Assembly: GCF_025698545.1 (NCBI RefSeq)
Contig: NC_068570.1
Location: 1,612,001 to 1,676,000 of the forward strand
DNA length: 64,000 bases
Direction of reading: 5' to 3'
From: Gossypium raimondii
Lineage: Eukaryota; Streptophyta; Magnoliopsida; Malvales; Malvaceae
The position numbers and the translations under genes were made by a program. This document shows, piece by piece, positions 1 through 11,390 of the stretch; the first letter of the stretch is position 1, and every line of letters starts with the position of its first letter. Under the pieces are notes generated by a model. That model was not told the DNA's origin. It ran no database searches and saw nothing but the letters and a program-made list of their open reading frames with translations.

Positions 1-463
1 CTTTAAAAAAGTATAAAGATATTAACTTTAAAATGGTAAAATTGTATTTTAACCCTCATTAACAATATACAATTTAATTTCGCCTTAAAAAATTATGACT
101 TCACTCTTGAATTTCAAATTTGAGTCAAATTCGGATTATTTTATATTCTAATCAATTAAATTTAAGGTCAGATGATTTTAAAATAGATTCTTTCAATTTG
201 GAATTTGAATTAATTTGAATCCAAATTCAAGGAATTTGATTTCTTATATAAATTCAAATTTCTAATTCTATATTATTCCTCTTTATATATTCCATTTGAA
301 ACTTTCTAGGGCACGTGCCATACCCTTAACATCTTTTAGAATTAGAAAAATTAGATGAGAGACAAAAGGCATATATATAGTGTCAAACAATAGGTTTATT
401 AGGGTTAGGGTTTTAATATTTATTTATTTGAGAAATCACAGGCACGACAAAGATATGGTAAGA
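1..463. other. AT-rich intergenic DNA, no gene
   Basis: No coding frame of interest. A telo-box-like stretch (two TTAGGG-type units around 399-413) is visible but is too short to be more than a promoter-type motif. The right edge is the 9-bp target duplication of MULE-1. Confidence 0.7.
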
Positions 464-747
464 ATTATATATGTTTTTTTATAAAAATAATCTTAAAATA
501 TTAATTAAATACGAAAATGACCTGAAGGAAATATTATATATGAGAATGATTCGTTTGCTACAGTGAAAGTTGGTAACACCACCCTCTTTTTCTCCCTAAT
601 CATTATCCAATTATCAGATTAAAAAAATGATTTTTTCTGGTACCGTGACTGTGTCAAGCGGCATCAGTATGTATTTTTTGATATACTCGTAAAAAGTAGG
701 GTATTCATGGTGAAGGAAAAAAAAGAAAAAAATATTTTTTAATTGGT

Positions 748-880
748 GTAGCCGATTTGTTAGGTGGTACTGGTGACTGTTAGGGGAATAAAATTTTTTA
801 AAGGGTATTGTTGGTCTGTCAAGCGACATTGGTGAATTTAAAAAAAAAATTTAATTAGTGTCGCCACGTTGTTAGGCGGC
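748..880. promoter_or_regulatory. Two 21-bp dyads plus TATA box in MULE-1 left end
   Basis: GTAGCC-N9-GGTGGT at 748-768 and GTCGCC-N9-GGCGGC at 860-880 keep the 6-9-6 geometry of the GGYGCC dyads in the larger MULEs. A TATA-like ATATATA follows at 891-897, only 10 bp after the second dyad, suggesting a promoter that fires inward toward the PMD fragment. Confidence 0.5.
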
Positions 881-1174
881 ACCACCCACTATATATAACC
901 CATCCCCAATACAAAATCTGTATACGTTGAAGTATTTAGTTTTTTGTTGAAAATTAATATTTTTTTTGTTGAAGAGAAGAAAAAAATGAAGAAAGATTTG
1001 TGGTTAGTAATAGGGGAGAAAAAAAAGATCAGTGTTCAATAGAACCGGAGAAAAGAGAAAAAAAATATTTTTTTTGTGTTATATGTTCGAAATTGGGGGA
1101 GAACAATTTATTTATGTTGATGTTTTAGGGAGAAATTGTGATAGTTTGAAGGTATGTTTGAGTTCACGGTGATA

Positions 1175-1290
1175 CGGTGGCACTAGGAGACCCACACATT
1201 TCATTTATCGTGTGGGGAGTGCACCATCACTTTAGAAGATGTCACATTGTAACTCGGGCTCCTAGTTGGTAGTGATTATACGTCACGAGT
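1175..1290 (+). pseudogene. Plant mobile domain (PMD) fragment in MULE-1
   Basis: Translation of the plus strand gives a short PMD-type segment: RW followed by ETHTFHL, SCGECTITLEDV and LGLL. This matches the intact motif in the inner MULE PMD gene (RWRPETHTFHLPCGECTVTL at about 33060-33120 on the minus strand). In-frame stops interrupt it (for example TAG at 1183-1185), and neither the N-terminal exon nor the proline-rich C-terminus is present. This is a relic of the element's second gene, not a host gene. Confidence 0.7.
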
Positions 1291-2136
1291 TCAAGTATAG
1301 TGTTCAAACTTGTGCATGGAAAGCCTCACCAATTGACGGTGGTTATGTGGTTAAGTTTAACGCCACCATAAGATGATGCTTTATAAACCTCATTCATAAG
1401 TTTGAGATCATAATCATATGAAAAAAGAGGTTTAATCAATTTATTCTTTTTCTCCATCAAAGTAGTATCCTTAACCTCATTGTCTAAAACATGTGCCAGA
1501 GATGGAGGCAAGAAGATCAGCGATGGAGGAAATGGCTATGACGGTGAAAGCTAAAACATGACTCGGGATGACATCAATTATAGTTATTAAAGTGATGTAT
1601 GAAAGGAAGAGTAGAGAGAAAAAATCGAGAAAAAAATTGAGAAAAAAAAATATGGGGAGCCCATGGCCACCAATGTGTCATTTGATTATTCGAACTATAG
1701 TTAATATCATTATCATACAAGTTAAAATGATAGTAGAGATTGTCATATTTCGATCCATTATTCATGTAACTAGAATTATGATAACTACAAAAAAAACCTT
1801 TCTAGTTCACTCAAAAAAGAGCGATTGTTGTTTAAAAAAAAATATTTTCACTATCAAAATATATGGATTAACAATCCTGACCATTCAGTGAATTATTTTT
1901 TCACTATCACTACTATCAAGTTAAATTTTTTTCACTATTACTACAATCAAGTTAAAATTTTTTAATAGGTGAAAAATAATTTAATAGGTTGAAAATATTT
2001 TAACTGGTATTAACGATGTAAAAAAACCAGTTTAAGAAAAAAACTAAGAGAGGAGAAAAAGAAATCGGGAAAAAAAGGAACAAAAAAAAATCTAAAAAAA
2101 TAAAAGGTGTGGAGGGGGGAGCCCGTGACCATCCGA

Positions 2137-2934
2137 TCACCTCGGCAACACCCTCCAACACTCCCCAACATATAATGTCAGTGTAGATTTAACAACTTTG
2201 TAGCCCACCAACACCTTCATGCTATACCGCTTAATGGCAAATACGTAGTCCTTATTGTTTGCAAATTGTTGACCTACGAACAATTCTTTCGATTCGAAAT
2301 GTGCCGCCAACCGGTAAGAAAATATTATATTTGGGTACTCAGAAAGCTTGAGTGCATTCGCCGCATCGGGATTTACACTCAACATGTGAGCCCCAAGGTC
2401 ATTGCGTATGACAATGCAACGACTTAGGTTCCTGACCAAAGGGGCATGTACATTTTCACTCTCGTTCGTGCCTTTATCATCAATATCGTATGGGCCCTCA
2501 TCTAGATGGGGGTTACTAAAATCTTCATCCTCGTGATGAGAATGACCATCATTATCGAGATAATTTTTATTGATACTAATCACCTCCGGATGTATTTATA
2601 AACAAGGACTCAATTTAGGGTTGTTATGCATAGTCAGACAATGATGTGGATTTTTGGCCCATGTCAATGTCCCTCCATAATCACATTGTTTTGCCCATCC
2701 AACATTCAGATTAAAGTCAAACTCATGTACATACGATTGCCTCTCAACAGACGCTCTTAGAACCTTTGTAGACGAGTCTTGAACTCCATATTGTTGACTT
2801 AATGGAGTGACATTTTGAACGGGCTTCACATCCGCTAATTCAGCAAACAATTGAATTGGTTCAGCGTTCACATTCCCACTCAAGCAATAAAGTGTGATAA
2901 TTGGCTCCACATTTTGATATAGTGGCGGCACCAA
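2137..2934 (-). pseudogene. MURA transposase, N-terminal fragment (MULE-1)
   Basis: Two open stretches on the minus strand (2934-2596 and 2583-2137) are separated by one stop and read as the N-terminal part of a MuDR-type transposase. The motifs LFAELADVKP, an acidic linker, GAHMLSVNPDAANAL, ELFVGQQFANNKDYVFAIKR and LYVGECWR can be aligned by eye with the outer MULE transposase at 27.1-28.3 kb. The DDE catalytic core, SWIM zinc finger and C-terminal zinc knuckle are all missing after the CWR motif, so the gene is a deletion derivative. Similar copies presumably need a transposase supplied from elsewhere. Confidence 0.8.
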
Positions 2935-2995
2935 AAAATATATATATTTTTAAATATGATGATTGGGTAATGATTAGAGGGAAAAAGAGAATGGT

Positions 2996-3016
2996 ACCGC
3001 TGGTTGGTTAGGCGGC
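2996..3016. promoter_or_regulatory. 21-bp dyad in MULE-1 right TIR
   Basis: ACCGCT-N9-GGCGGC, with the same 6-9-6 spacing as the dyads in the nested MULEs, lies about 104 bp from the right tip. Confidence 0.45.
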
Positions 3017-3129
3017 AAAGACTTTCACTGTAGCAAACGAGTCAATTTCATATATAATTTTTTTTCTAGATTATTTTCGTATTTAATTAATATTTTAAGT
3101 TTATTTTTGTAAAAAAAACTATTATATAT

Positions 3130-4746
3130 TGATACTTATATACATGTGTTTGTGTCTCTCTCTCATGGGGGACTTAAATGGATGTTTCTTTTACATACTT
3201 TCATCACTGTCTCACATAGTTTTCTGTCTTAAGTAATTTAATAACTGCATGAAAAAAGAAAGAAAAAGAGGAACTTGTTGTAATGGCTAGTCAAACTTTA
3301 TGTTAAAAACTTTACTAGTATAGGATTTCGGACAAAGTGGAAAGTAAAATGACATAAAAGAGAAAGGTCAAATTTGGTTTTGGTCTTCTATTATACTTAA
3401 AATTGAGGTTTAATTTCTGTATTTTGATTTAGTGTAATTTTATCCTTTTATGTTAGTTCAATTAATTAAAAAAGTTAGACTATTTCACTTAAAATGCTGA
3501 TGTAAAATTTTCTTTAAAATACATATTTCAATATAGAAAAATCCAAGTCAACATAATGAATTGAAATGTGTAGCTTTAAAAAAATCCAAGATTAATATTT
3601 TAATGAGTTATGGACTGACTAATGAAGTTATAAAATTAATGATCAAAGGGTTAATATAATTTTGATCCCTCAAACTTGGTAATCAGATCCACTTTGGTTT
3701 ATGTATTTTTTGCTCATTTTAGTACCTAAATTTAATAACTAGATTCATTTTAGTCCCTAAACTTGGGTTCTTTAAAAGTGTGATAATATGACACCCATCA
3801 TTTGAAACTTTAAAAAATCTATTTTTATTTTTTATTTTTTAGCTTATATACATGTTTAAATTTTTAGGTAATGATGTGGTACAATTTTAGACTGCCACAC
3901 CCTTACACTTTTACAAAATTCAAGTTCAGGTATCAAAGTGGACCTAGTTACTAAATTTAAGTATCAAATTGGAAAACAAAAGGTACGGGTATTAAAGTGA
4001 ACCTAGCTGCTAAATTTAAGGGTAAAAACATGCATTAGCCCAAGACCAAATTATACCAGAATATAATGATTTAAGTTTTATATTTAAGGGAGGGACCTAA
4101 ACCATAATTTAACCAAAAATATATAGGTACCGAAGTAGACCTAGTAACTAAATTCAAGGGTTAAAAGTTACATTAACCCAAGACCAAATTATGCCAACGT
4201 AAAGTATAAAGACTAAAATCTAAATTTGAGCATATTAGAAGGACCAAAAAAAGAATTTAACCAAAAAGAAATGTGGTTTTTGGGAAGGGTTTCGGGTCGT
4301 AGGAGAAAGAGGAAAGAGAGATTGCAATTAATGGAAAAAAGAGAGGGATCCAAAGATGGGTGTTGAACCCACTGATCACATACTTAAAGTAGGAAAAGAC
4401 AAAGGTTTTTCTGGTCCTCAGAAGTATAGAAGCCCCATTGATACAAACATTTCAAACCCAACATTTTTAGTCTGTTTTTCTCTCTTTTATTTCGCTTTCA
4501 TCGATTACCTCAACCCTTTTGGAATTTTTTGAATTCACCCTTTTACTTTGTAAATCAAAACCATAATCATAATAATGGAGATTATGTGTTATATCTTAGC
4601 TTTTTTTGTAATAATATTCATAAGTTACACTCACAATTAGTTAATTCCTTCAACATGTTTGCGATTCCTTCAACTCTTGTTATAGTGAATACGTGAAGTG
4701 TCTTATGCTTTTAACCGTGTTGTAGAGTGAAATTTGAATCCATAAC
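3130..4746. other. Intergenic, degenerate dispersed repeat, no gene
   Basis: No gene seen. About 3650-4230 is a degenerate repeat built from short blocks of the type 'caaattggtacctaaattt' in both orientations. Related blocks occur at 36.5-36.8 kb and 43.35-43.64 kb. Confidence 0.6.
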
Positions 4747-5088
4747 GGTAAAAGTATAATATACGCTCTTGTATTAGGAGACGAATTGTATTTTGTCCCC
4801 TCTATTAAAAACTGAGTAAATTAGTCTCTGTACATTAGATTAAAGAAAAAATTGATCTTTCTATTAAAATTTCATCTATTTCTATTGTTAAAAACTGGTT
4901 ATATACATCAATATAAGGTACATGTGACACTCCACGTGTAACTGTATAGCTATTCCGTCAGTTATAATCTAATTTACAAAAGATCAATTTGCTATTTAAT
5001 CTAATTTACAAGGATTAATTTATTTATTTTTAAGTAAAAAAAATTATAATTTAACTTCTAATATAAGAATCTCCATGATATTTTTACC
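4747..5088. mobile_element. MITE family B, copy 1
   Basis: Inverted ends: GGTAAAAGTATAATA at the left and ATGATATTTTTACC at the right, with inner conserved blocks (tctctgtacattagattaaa, and gtacatgtgacactccacgtg in the middle). The same ~340 bp unit recurs at 5555-5847, 8810-9168 and 50808-51173, so this is a dispersed non-autonomous DNA element. The target duplication could not be fixed by eye. Confidence 0.75.
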
Positions 5089-5554
5089 ACCGATAAGCTC
5101 TAATTAGACCTTTTCTTTAGTACATGAACTAAGAAATCTTTTCTTTAGTATTAAAGCATGGATGTACTTATCAGTCATTAATGGAAACGAACCACCCCTT
5201 GAGAAGTTGTCTATGAATGCAGGCTATATAGCCAGAGACTTCCTCAGCTTTTTTTTCTCTCTCTCTCCCTCTCTCCTGTATTAATGCAGGTGTATATATG
5301 TATATGAAACTGTAACATACATATATTATCAGAATCATAAATAGAGTGAACTATAAGCAAGAGCATGAACAATAAATTGCACCAATGAGAAACTAAAGAA
5401 AAATAGAAGCATCAAAGATAAAAGTGTTTTGAGATTCCTTTTGAACTTCAAATCACCTGCATTGATGTTGGCGTGAAGAAGAAGGGGCACTAAATTTATA
5501 TACAAAGATAGTCTCTCTCCCATCCCCCCAAAGTGAGTTTGCATTTTCTTTCTA
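5089..5554. other. Intergenic, no gene
   Basis: Only a short CT-rich run (about 5255-5280) stands out. No coding potential recognised. Confidence 0.6.
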
Positions 5555-5847
5555 ATTCAAAATTGAGTAATTTAGGTTTGTACAATTAGATAAAAATACA
5601 AATGGATCTTTTTGTTAAAAAAATTATTTATATCTATAGTTAAAAATTGATCTTTGTACACTAACGTACACGTGACATATTACATGTCACTGTTTGATTA
5701 CTCCATTAGCTACGCTAATTTTTAATAGTACAAATGAATGAAAATTTTAAGAGGATGAAATTGCTATAAAGATTAACTTATCTATTTTTTAAATAGAAAA
5801 GATAAAATGCAATCTTTAACTAGTACAGGGTGGATGATATTTTTACC
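5555..5847. mobile_element. MITE family B, copy 2 (left end eroded), abutting HSFB4
   Basis: Shares the central block gtacacgtgacatattacat and the right end GATGATATTTTTACC with copy 1. The left inverted end is not recognisable. Its right end is only 14 bp from the stop codon of the HSFB4 gene (5861-5863), so the transcript's 3' untranslated region must start almost inside the MITE. Confidence 0.7.
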
Positions 5848-5860
5848 TAAAAAGAAGCTA

Positions 5861-6936
5861 TCATGTAGAAGAAGGCATAAGATTCAACCCTATATCATCT
5901 TTTTCTAAGACCAAACGAGCCTTATGAGTCTCCATGTTAGCTGCTGTTGAACCACCATATTCAGGGTGTAACCTTTTCTTGGATTGTAAAGGGACACCGA
6001 AGAGCTTTGTCTTGTTGTTGTTTGGTTCTTCATTTAAGACTTGAACTTGGGGTGTTGGACTATTTGGATAATACCCAAAGTGGTGCTGGTTTGGAGCACA
6101 AAGGAGCAAAGAAGGAGAATATGAATTACTTGGAGTGACTGGTTTAACATGGTTTTGAACAAAGTAGATGATATCATTGTAAAGCTTTTTCATATGTGCT
6201 AATTCAGAGATGAGTAAATTGTTGCTTCTTCTTAACCTTTCATTGTCTTCTGATAAAGCTGTAACCGAGCTGTTGTTATAGCTTCCTCCACCGCCGGTGG
6301 TTGAAGAAAGTGGTGGTGAGTCACACCAGTTGGTTGTTTGTTCATCTGAGTCAGGTGGTGAAATGCTAACTCGGCTTGGAAATGGAAGGTAACCATAATG
6401 AGTATTATTAACCATAGGTGACTGTGGGTGTAAATGACGGTGGTGGTGGTTGTAGTGGTTTAACGCCGCCGTCACTTGTGGCTGAGCTGTTTTCCTTCTA
6501 TGGATCTCACAAAGCAAGTGTTTTTCACCTTTCTTGAAGTACTCATTGGCGAATTCCCATCTATCCGGTACAATCTTCCTAAAACCCTAAAACAAAACCA
6601 AAAATAAAAAACAACAATGAAAACTTCAGATTCATTACAAAACATAGAAAGAAGAAAAGGGGTTTGAGTTTGTTTTTTTGTTATTACGTAAGTGTTGAGT
6701 TGTCTCACAAAGCTAGAGAAATTATTGTGCTTGAAGTAATTAGGAAGAAGATCACGAGCAAACTCGGGTGGCCGCCATACAACAAAAGTAGTATCATCTT
6801 CACCCCATGAAACAATGTGATCGGTGGTGGGATCGTCGACAAGTTGGTAAGTTTTGGTTAAAAATGGAGCTGGTACTGGTTTGTGTGAGTCAAGTGATAG
6901 TAATATGCCTTCACAATTATCAAGCATTAAAGCCAT
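5861..6936 (-). CDS. HSFB4: Heat shock transcription factor, class B (HSFB4-like)
   Basis: Two exons: exon 1 is 6936-6688 (83 codons) and exon 2 is 6586-5861 (241 codons plus stop). The 101-bp GT-AG intron (6687-6587) lies after NTY and before GFRK, the conserved HSF intron position. The predicted product is 324 residues. Residues about 20-115 form the HSF DNA-binding domain ([35 protein letters not shown]). A coiled-coil oligomerisation region follows at about 193-231, and the class B repressor motif LFGV is at 278-281 with a basic KKRLHPE stretch just after it. Class B factors lack the AHA activation motif and normally repress transcription in the nucleus. The N-terminus [19 protein letters not shown] is typical of HSFB4, whose Arabidopsis member (SCHIZORIZA) controls asymmetric divisions in the root. 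Family assignment is firm; orthology is inferred from motifs only. Confidence 0.95.
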
Positions 6937-8809
6937 TGAAAAGCCAAGAGGAAGAGGATGGTGATGGGGAGATTTTAATGGGGGTTTTTTGGATTTGTTT
7001 TTGTTACTATTTAATTATGTGAAAACTGGGATATGCAGTGAGTGAGAGAGAATGTAAAAAAAGGGGTTTCAAGGCAAACCCGTGACCCTTACAACTCACC
7101 TCTTTTCCTATGTTTATGGTCTGACAGTAGATCCCGCGCACACCCACTTCAAATGTGAGGCATAAGGGGATGGGTACATGCAATCTGCCTTTCTGAATTT
7201 ACAATGTAGCCCTTTCCTTTTACCTCCAACTGCATCTAGAACTACATTGGATTGGACTTGAGATTAAAGGTCAGTTTATCATTAGGGTTAACAAAATACA
7301 ATGAAAAGTTTTACAATGGATTAGTTTATTATTGAAGTTGAAAAGTGTCTTGAGGAATTTGATATTGTTTACAATTGATATCAAAAAGTGATTTAGAGAA
7401 GATAAAATATTCATTTTAGATATGACATTGTAAAGTGAAGATTTAACAGGGATAAAAAAACGTAATTTCATTGAAATTCACTTTTTCAAGAGGTAGAAGT
7501 TAAAAATTTTGGCTTGGTTAAAATCTCGGTTTAAAATCAAATTTTGGTTTGAGAAGCTACTTATTTACGGGTTGGAAAATTCTTTTTTCAACTTCAATGG
7601 TAAATAAAATCAATGTTCATCATTGTTGTCAAAAATTACTTTTCAAAAAATAAAATGTTCATTTAAAAATTATGTTGTAAAGTAAAAGATATGCTGAACT
7701 TCTTTAACAAAGATAAAAATTCATAATTTGCTTTTAAAAATGGCTTGTTAACCATTGTTTTTGACATAAAACAAAGCCTAACTTCAAGTCTAGAGCATTT
7801 AAAATAAAATTTTCGAAATTTTACTACCATCTCAATCAACAACATATTACACAATAAACAAATAATCAAATTAATGATTACATGGAAAAGTATATTAGGG
7901 TAATATGGTAAGAACCATAGAAACCTTTTGAATGTTCTAATGCATGAGCATGATAAAAAAGAAAAGCAAGGAAAGGAAAGGGCATTTCACACTTTCACTT
8001 CACGTCAAACGAGCCTTCACTTTTTATTTCTTTTTAATTTCCTTTTTGATTTTCATTTTGTAGCTTTCCTTGTGTCGTTTAATATAACATCGAAGCCAAC
8101 ACAATTTTAATATATAATAATGTTTATATGTATATATGTGTATGTATATATATGAAAAAAGGCAAAGGATACAACATGGAAGTACGTGATGGGATTTTAA
8201 AGGCTGTTGTCGTTGACGACATTTCTTCTTATTCTTTAATTTTCTTCTTCCATTTTCTTTTTTCTCTTTCGACTTCTTCTTCTTAACATTACTCTTTGCT
8301 TTCGTAATATTCCAAACTTCAAAAACATATATACATATATATTATGTAAATATAGATGCTCTTTGTTCACTGCTGCCTTTACTGACTAGTTACTTGCAAT
8401 TGTTTTTCTTTTTTCTGTTTGCTTTGCCTTTTTCATCTTAAATTTGGCTTTTCTTTTTCTTCTTTTGCTTACGTGTCTCTAAGTTGATTCAATTATTGCA
8501 CCTAAAAGTTTATCTCATAGTGGTGGTTCAAGTCTTATGAGATAATTTGTTGGTGGAGTTGGACATTACGTTGTTTAAGAGAGTACATCGAATAATGAGA
8601 ATGGAAGGGTGATGTTCTCAAAGAAAATAACCGAGTTGTTGACTGTTTGGCTGAGTTGAGTTTAGGTGGGAGGACAGGCTTATAGATTTATGATGAAGTC
8701 TCTAAATCAAGATAAAACTAGGGGTGCTTTCAATCTTTGTTTGTTTTTACCACACACACAAAAAAAAGGTTATCTCATAATAAAATTGAGGTTTTAAAAA
8801 ATATAGATA
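6937..8809. other. HSFB4 upstream region and intergenic DNA
   Basis: Contains the presumed promoter and leader of HSFB4 (minus strand). The remainder is AT-rich with TA-type microsatellite runs (about 8110-8155 and 8325-8345). No further gene seen. Confidence 0.6.
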
Positions 8810-9168
8810 AAAAAGTATGAGGTTATTGTAATAGAAGTTAAATTGTATTTGGTTTCATTTACTAAAAAAAAATAGTCTCTGTACATTAAATTAAAGAGAA
8901 AATTAGTCATTTCGTTAAAATTTTCATTAAATTCTATTGTTAAAAAAATGACGTGATTGATGAAATAACCATAGCTACACGTGACACGTCATGTGTACCT
9001 CATGTTGACATATAAGAATAAATTTTTAGCAATAGAAATGGATAGAATTATTAATGAAAGACCAATTTTTCTTTGATCTAATGTATAAGGACTAATTTGC
9101 TCATTTTTAGTAGAGAGAGCAAAATGCAATCTAACTCTTAGTATAAGAACCTTCATGCTACATTTTAC
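8810..9168. mobile_element. MITE family B, copy 3
   Basis: Left AAAAGTATGAGGTTATTGTA-type end and right end AACCTTCATGCTACATTTTAC. The interior 'gtctctgtacattaaattaa' and 'gctacacgtgacacgtcatg' match copies at 4.8 kb and 50.9 kb. Confidence 0.7.
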
Positions 9169-10290
9169 AATAAATGTCAAATTTAACTTCCACTTTATGT
9201 AAATTGTATATAGGTTTCGAGTATATAGTTATTAAGGTTTAATTCTCATTGGCTCTTTTATATTTATTATGGTTTAAATTTAAAATGTTTTTTTCATAAT
9301 CATTCAAATGTATTAATTGTAATTGTCACCTCTTCAAATATATATATTTTCATCAAGGTCAAAACATATTATTTATCTTTTGTATTTGGTCGAAGTTTCA
9401 ATTTAATCTAATATACTTAATAAGTTGAAAGTTACTTTTTTAATCAAAATTTTAGTACAATCAACGACACAATTAGTATTTTCTATTGAAAATTTGAACT
9501 CTTATGATTCGATATCGTAGTGAGTGTAGTGGTAATACATATTGTATATTCAAAAGGAAAACGCAAGTTCGAACTTTGAAGATTATATTATTAAGAGGAT
9601 GACATATAAAACTTAAACTTAAACTGTAAGACTGATATAAAGAATACAAAAAAATACTAATTACAATATACATTATAATCTGTTTTACTTATAAATATTT
9701 TAATTGAATTAGTACCGTAAATTAATTCAACAACTTAATTAAAAAAGAATTAAAAAATAAATTTTATTATAAAGATATTCACCGAACATTTATAATTTAC
9801 CATTGTGATGGGGGATTTTTACTGCAAACAAAGGGTCAAAATTTAAAGAAGGATTGCATGAAAACCATATGGCAATGAGTGGACTGTGAGAGATCCTATA
9901 AAAGTGTGAGAGACGGATTCGTTTTTGTGATAAGGCAATAAAGAGAGTAGGTCCAAAGCCAGAAAAAGAAAAAAAAATGATGAGTAATTATTTCACCAAT
10001 ATACTCAACTCATTAATGATTATTTTTATGTATAATATTTTATAACTTGTTTTTTTTTTCCTTATTTTTCAAGATTCATACTCATTAATCAAAGATCGAG
10101 GAAACACAAAAGCGGTGAAAGGTGGATAATTTCAGGGTATGTTCTTAACTATGTAAATTTAAAAGAGGCATTTAATGAGAATGAAGAATATACTGCACAA
10201 ATTTTCTTCTTGGTAAATTAAAAACGTGAAATTATAATTTGAATGTTGTTACTTAGTGGGTGATTCTTTTGGAATCTTTTGATGGGTCAA
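9169..10290. other. AT-rich intergenic, no gene
   Basis: Nothing recognised. The longest open frames are low-complexity and overlap other frames. Confidence 0.6.
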
Positions 10291-11390
10291 TACTGTAGTA
10301 TTAGATTGGTTTTTTTAATAATCGAAGATATTGATTCTAATATTTTGTTGAGAATTAGTGTATTGTAAGTATGTGCTCGGTAGGGCTTGTTTTACAGAGT
10401 CAAGTTCAAGGGGTACCTTGGTTGAAGGTAAGTGACCTATATGTTGAAAATATATTACTACAAGTGTAAATATGAAATTAAGTTGAGTGTAAATAAATAA
10501 AGCAATCACTGTGTTGTGAAAGAATTATTGTTTTAGAAGTAAATTCTCTTTGATTAGTGTAATCGTATAGTGGATGTCGCCCCCCAAGGTTAACACAGTA
10601 CTCCAACATTCGTATACCTGAATAAAGAAGGTGGAACACAATTCCTATTGCTCTTCTCAAAGGAATCGAAACCGAAAAAATAAAAGCAGCTGGTCGGAAA
10701 TCTGATTGAAAAATAAACTGGAAGAAAACCAGTGAAACCACACTAGGTTCAATTTCCAGGAAAGATTGGAGGGGTCACAGATGGTCTTGATTAAAACCCA
10801 ATCTCCTAGATAAATTTCCCTCTTGTGTAATTTTGCAGAACACCAGAATTTAGAGAACAGAAGGATAAGAGAGATTGTTTTTCTCTTATTGTGTTCTATC
10901 AAAAATAAGGAGGATGACCTCTTATTTATATTATTTTTTGAAGGGAAAAACGGTAAATTTACAGAATCAATTTCCTAGAAAATCTAAACAATCAGATTCT
11001 GACTTTGTTAAATAGTAACTATTTAATATATATATATATATATATATCAATTTCTTTGCATTACCAACACTATATACCTTAGTTTTGGTTGTTTGAGTCC
11101 CTGCACACCTAGTTGAGTTCCATCATTATTCATACAAACTATATTGACATCTCTCTTGAGTCTTGTAAGTCCACCAACTGAGGCGCTCCCGGCTTTGTGA
11201 GCTAGACCTTCAAGCACATGCCCATGGTACTCTGACTCTCAACCAAGTATGTGAGACAAAACCTCTGCCAGGGGACAATACCTTCAATTGTTGGGGGACC
11301 GATCGACTGCTTGATGGACAACACTTTTAAGACTTCTCCCGAAAGAGTTATTTCCCCTCAAGAAGCATATGTTAGGTCAAATTCTATTAT
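10290..11390. repeat. Possible LTR-retrotransposon remnant
   Basis: A stretch richer in G+C than its surroundings, with no coding sequence but a retroelement-like, non-AT-repeat texture. It includes a short run of C at 10579-10584 and an (AT)n microsatellite at about 11028-11047. I could not find paired ends or a primer-binding site, so this is a weak call. Confidence 0.25.

Larger units (their letters stand above)
473..3120. mobile_element. MULE-1: Mutator-like element with long TIRs, decayed
   Basis: The first ~130 bp (about 473-602) and the last ~150 bp (about 2969-3120) are inverted copies of each other; for example ATTAATTAAATACGAAAAT-type sequence near 505 reappears inverted near 3078. 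The element is flanked by an exact 9-bp direct repeat, ATTATATAT, at 464-472 and 3121-3129, the duplication length expected for Mutator insertions. Inside are a PMD fragment on the plus strand and the N-terminal part of a MURA transposase on the minus strand. Both are broken and no catalytic domain remains, so the copy is non-autonomous. The layout (PMD from the left end, MURA from the right end, convergent) is the same as in the outer MULE at 24.4 kb. Confidence 0.9.

Noticed and set aside
399..413. Telomere-like TTAGGG units
   Set aside because: Only two units; common as telo-box promoter motifs, no sign of interstitial telomere.
1568..1891. 107-codon open frame in MULE-1
   Set aside because: Lys/Ile-rich low-complexity translation of A-rich DNA, no domain.
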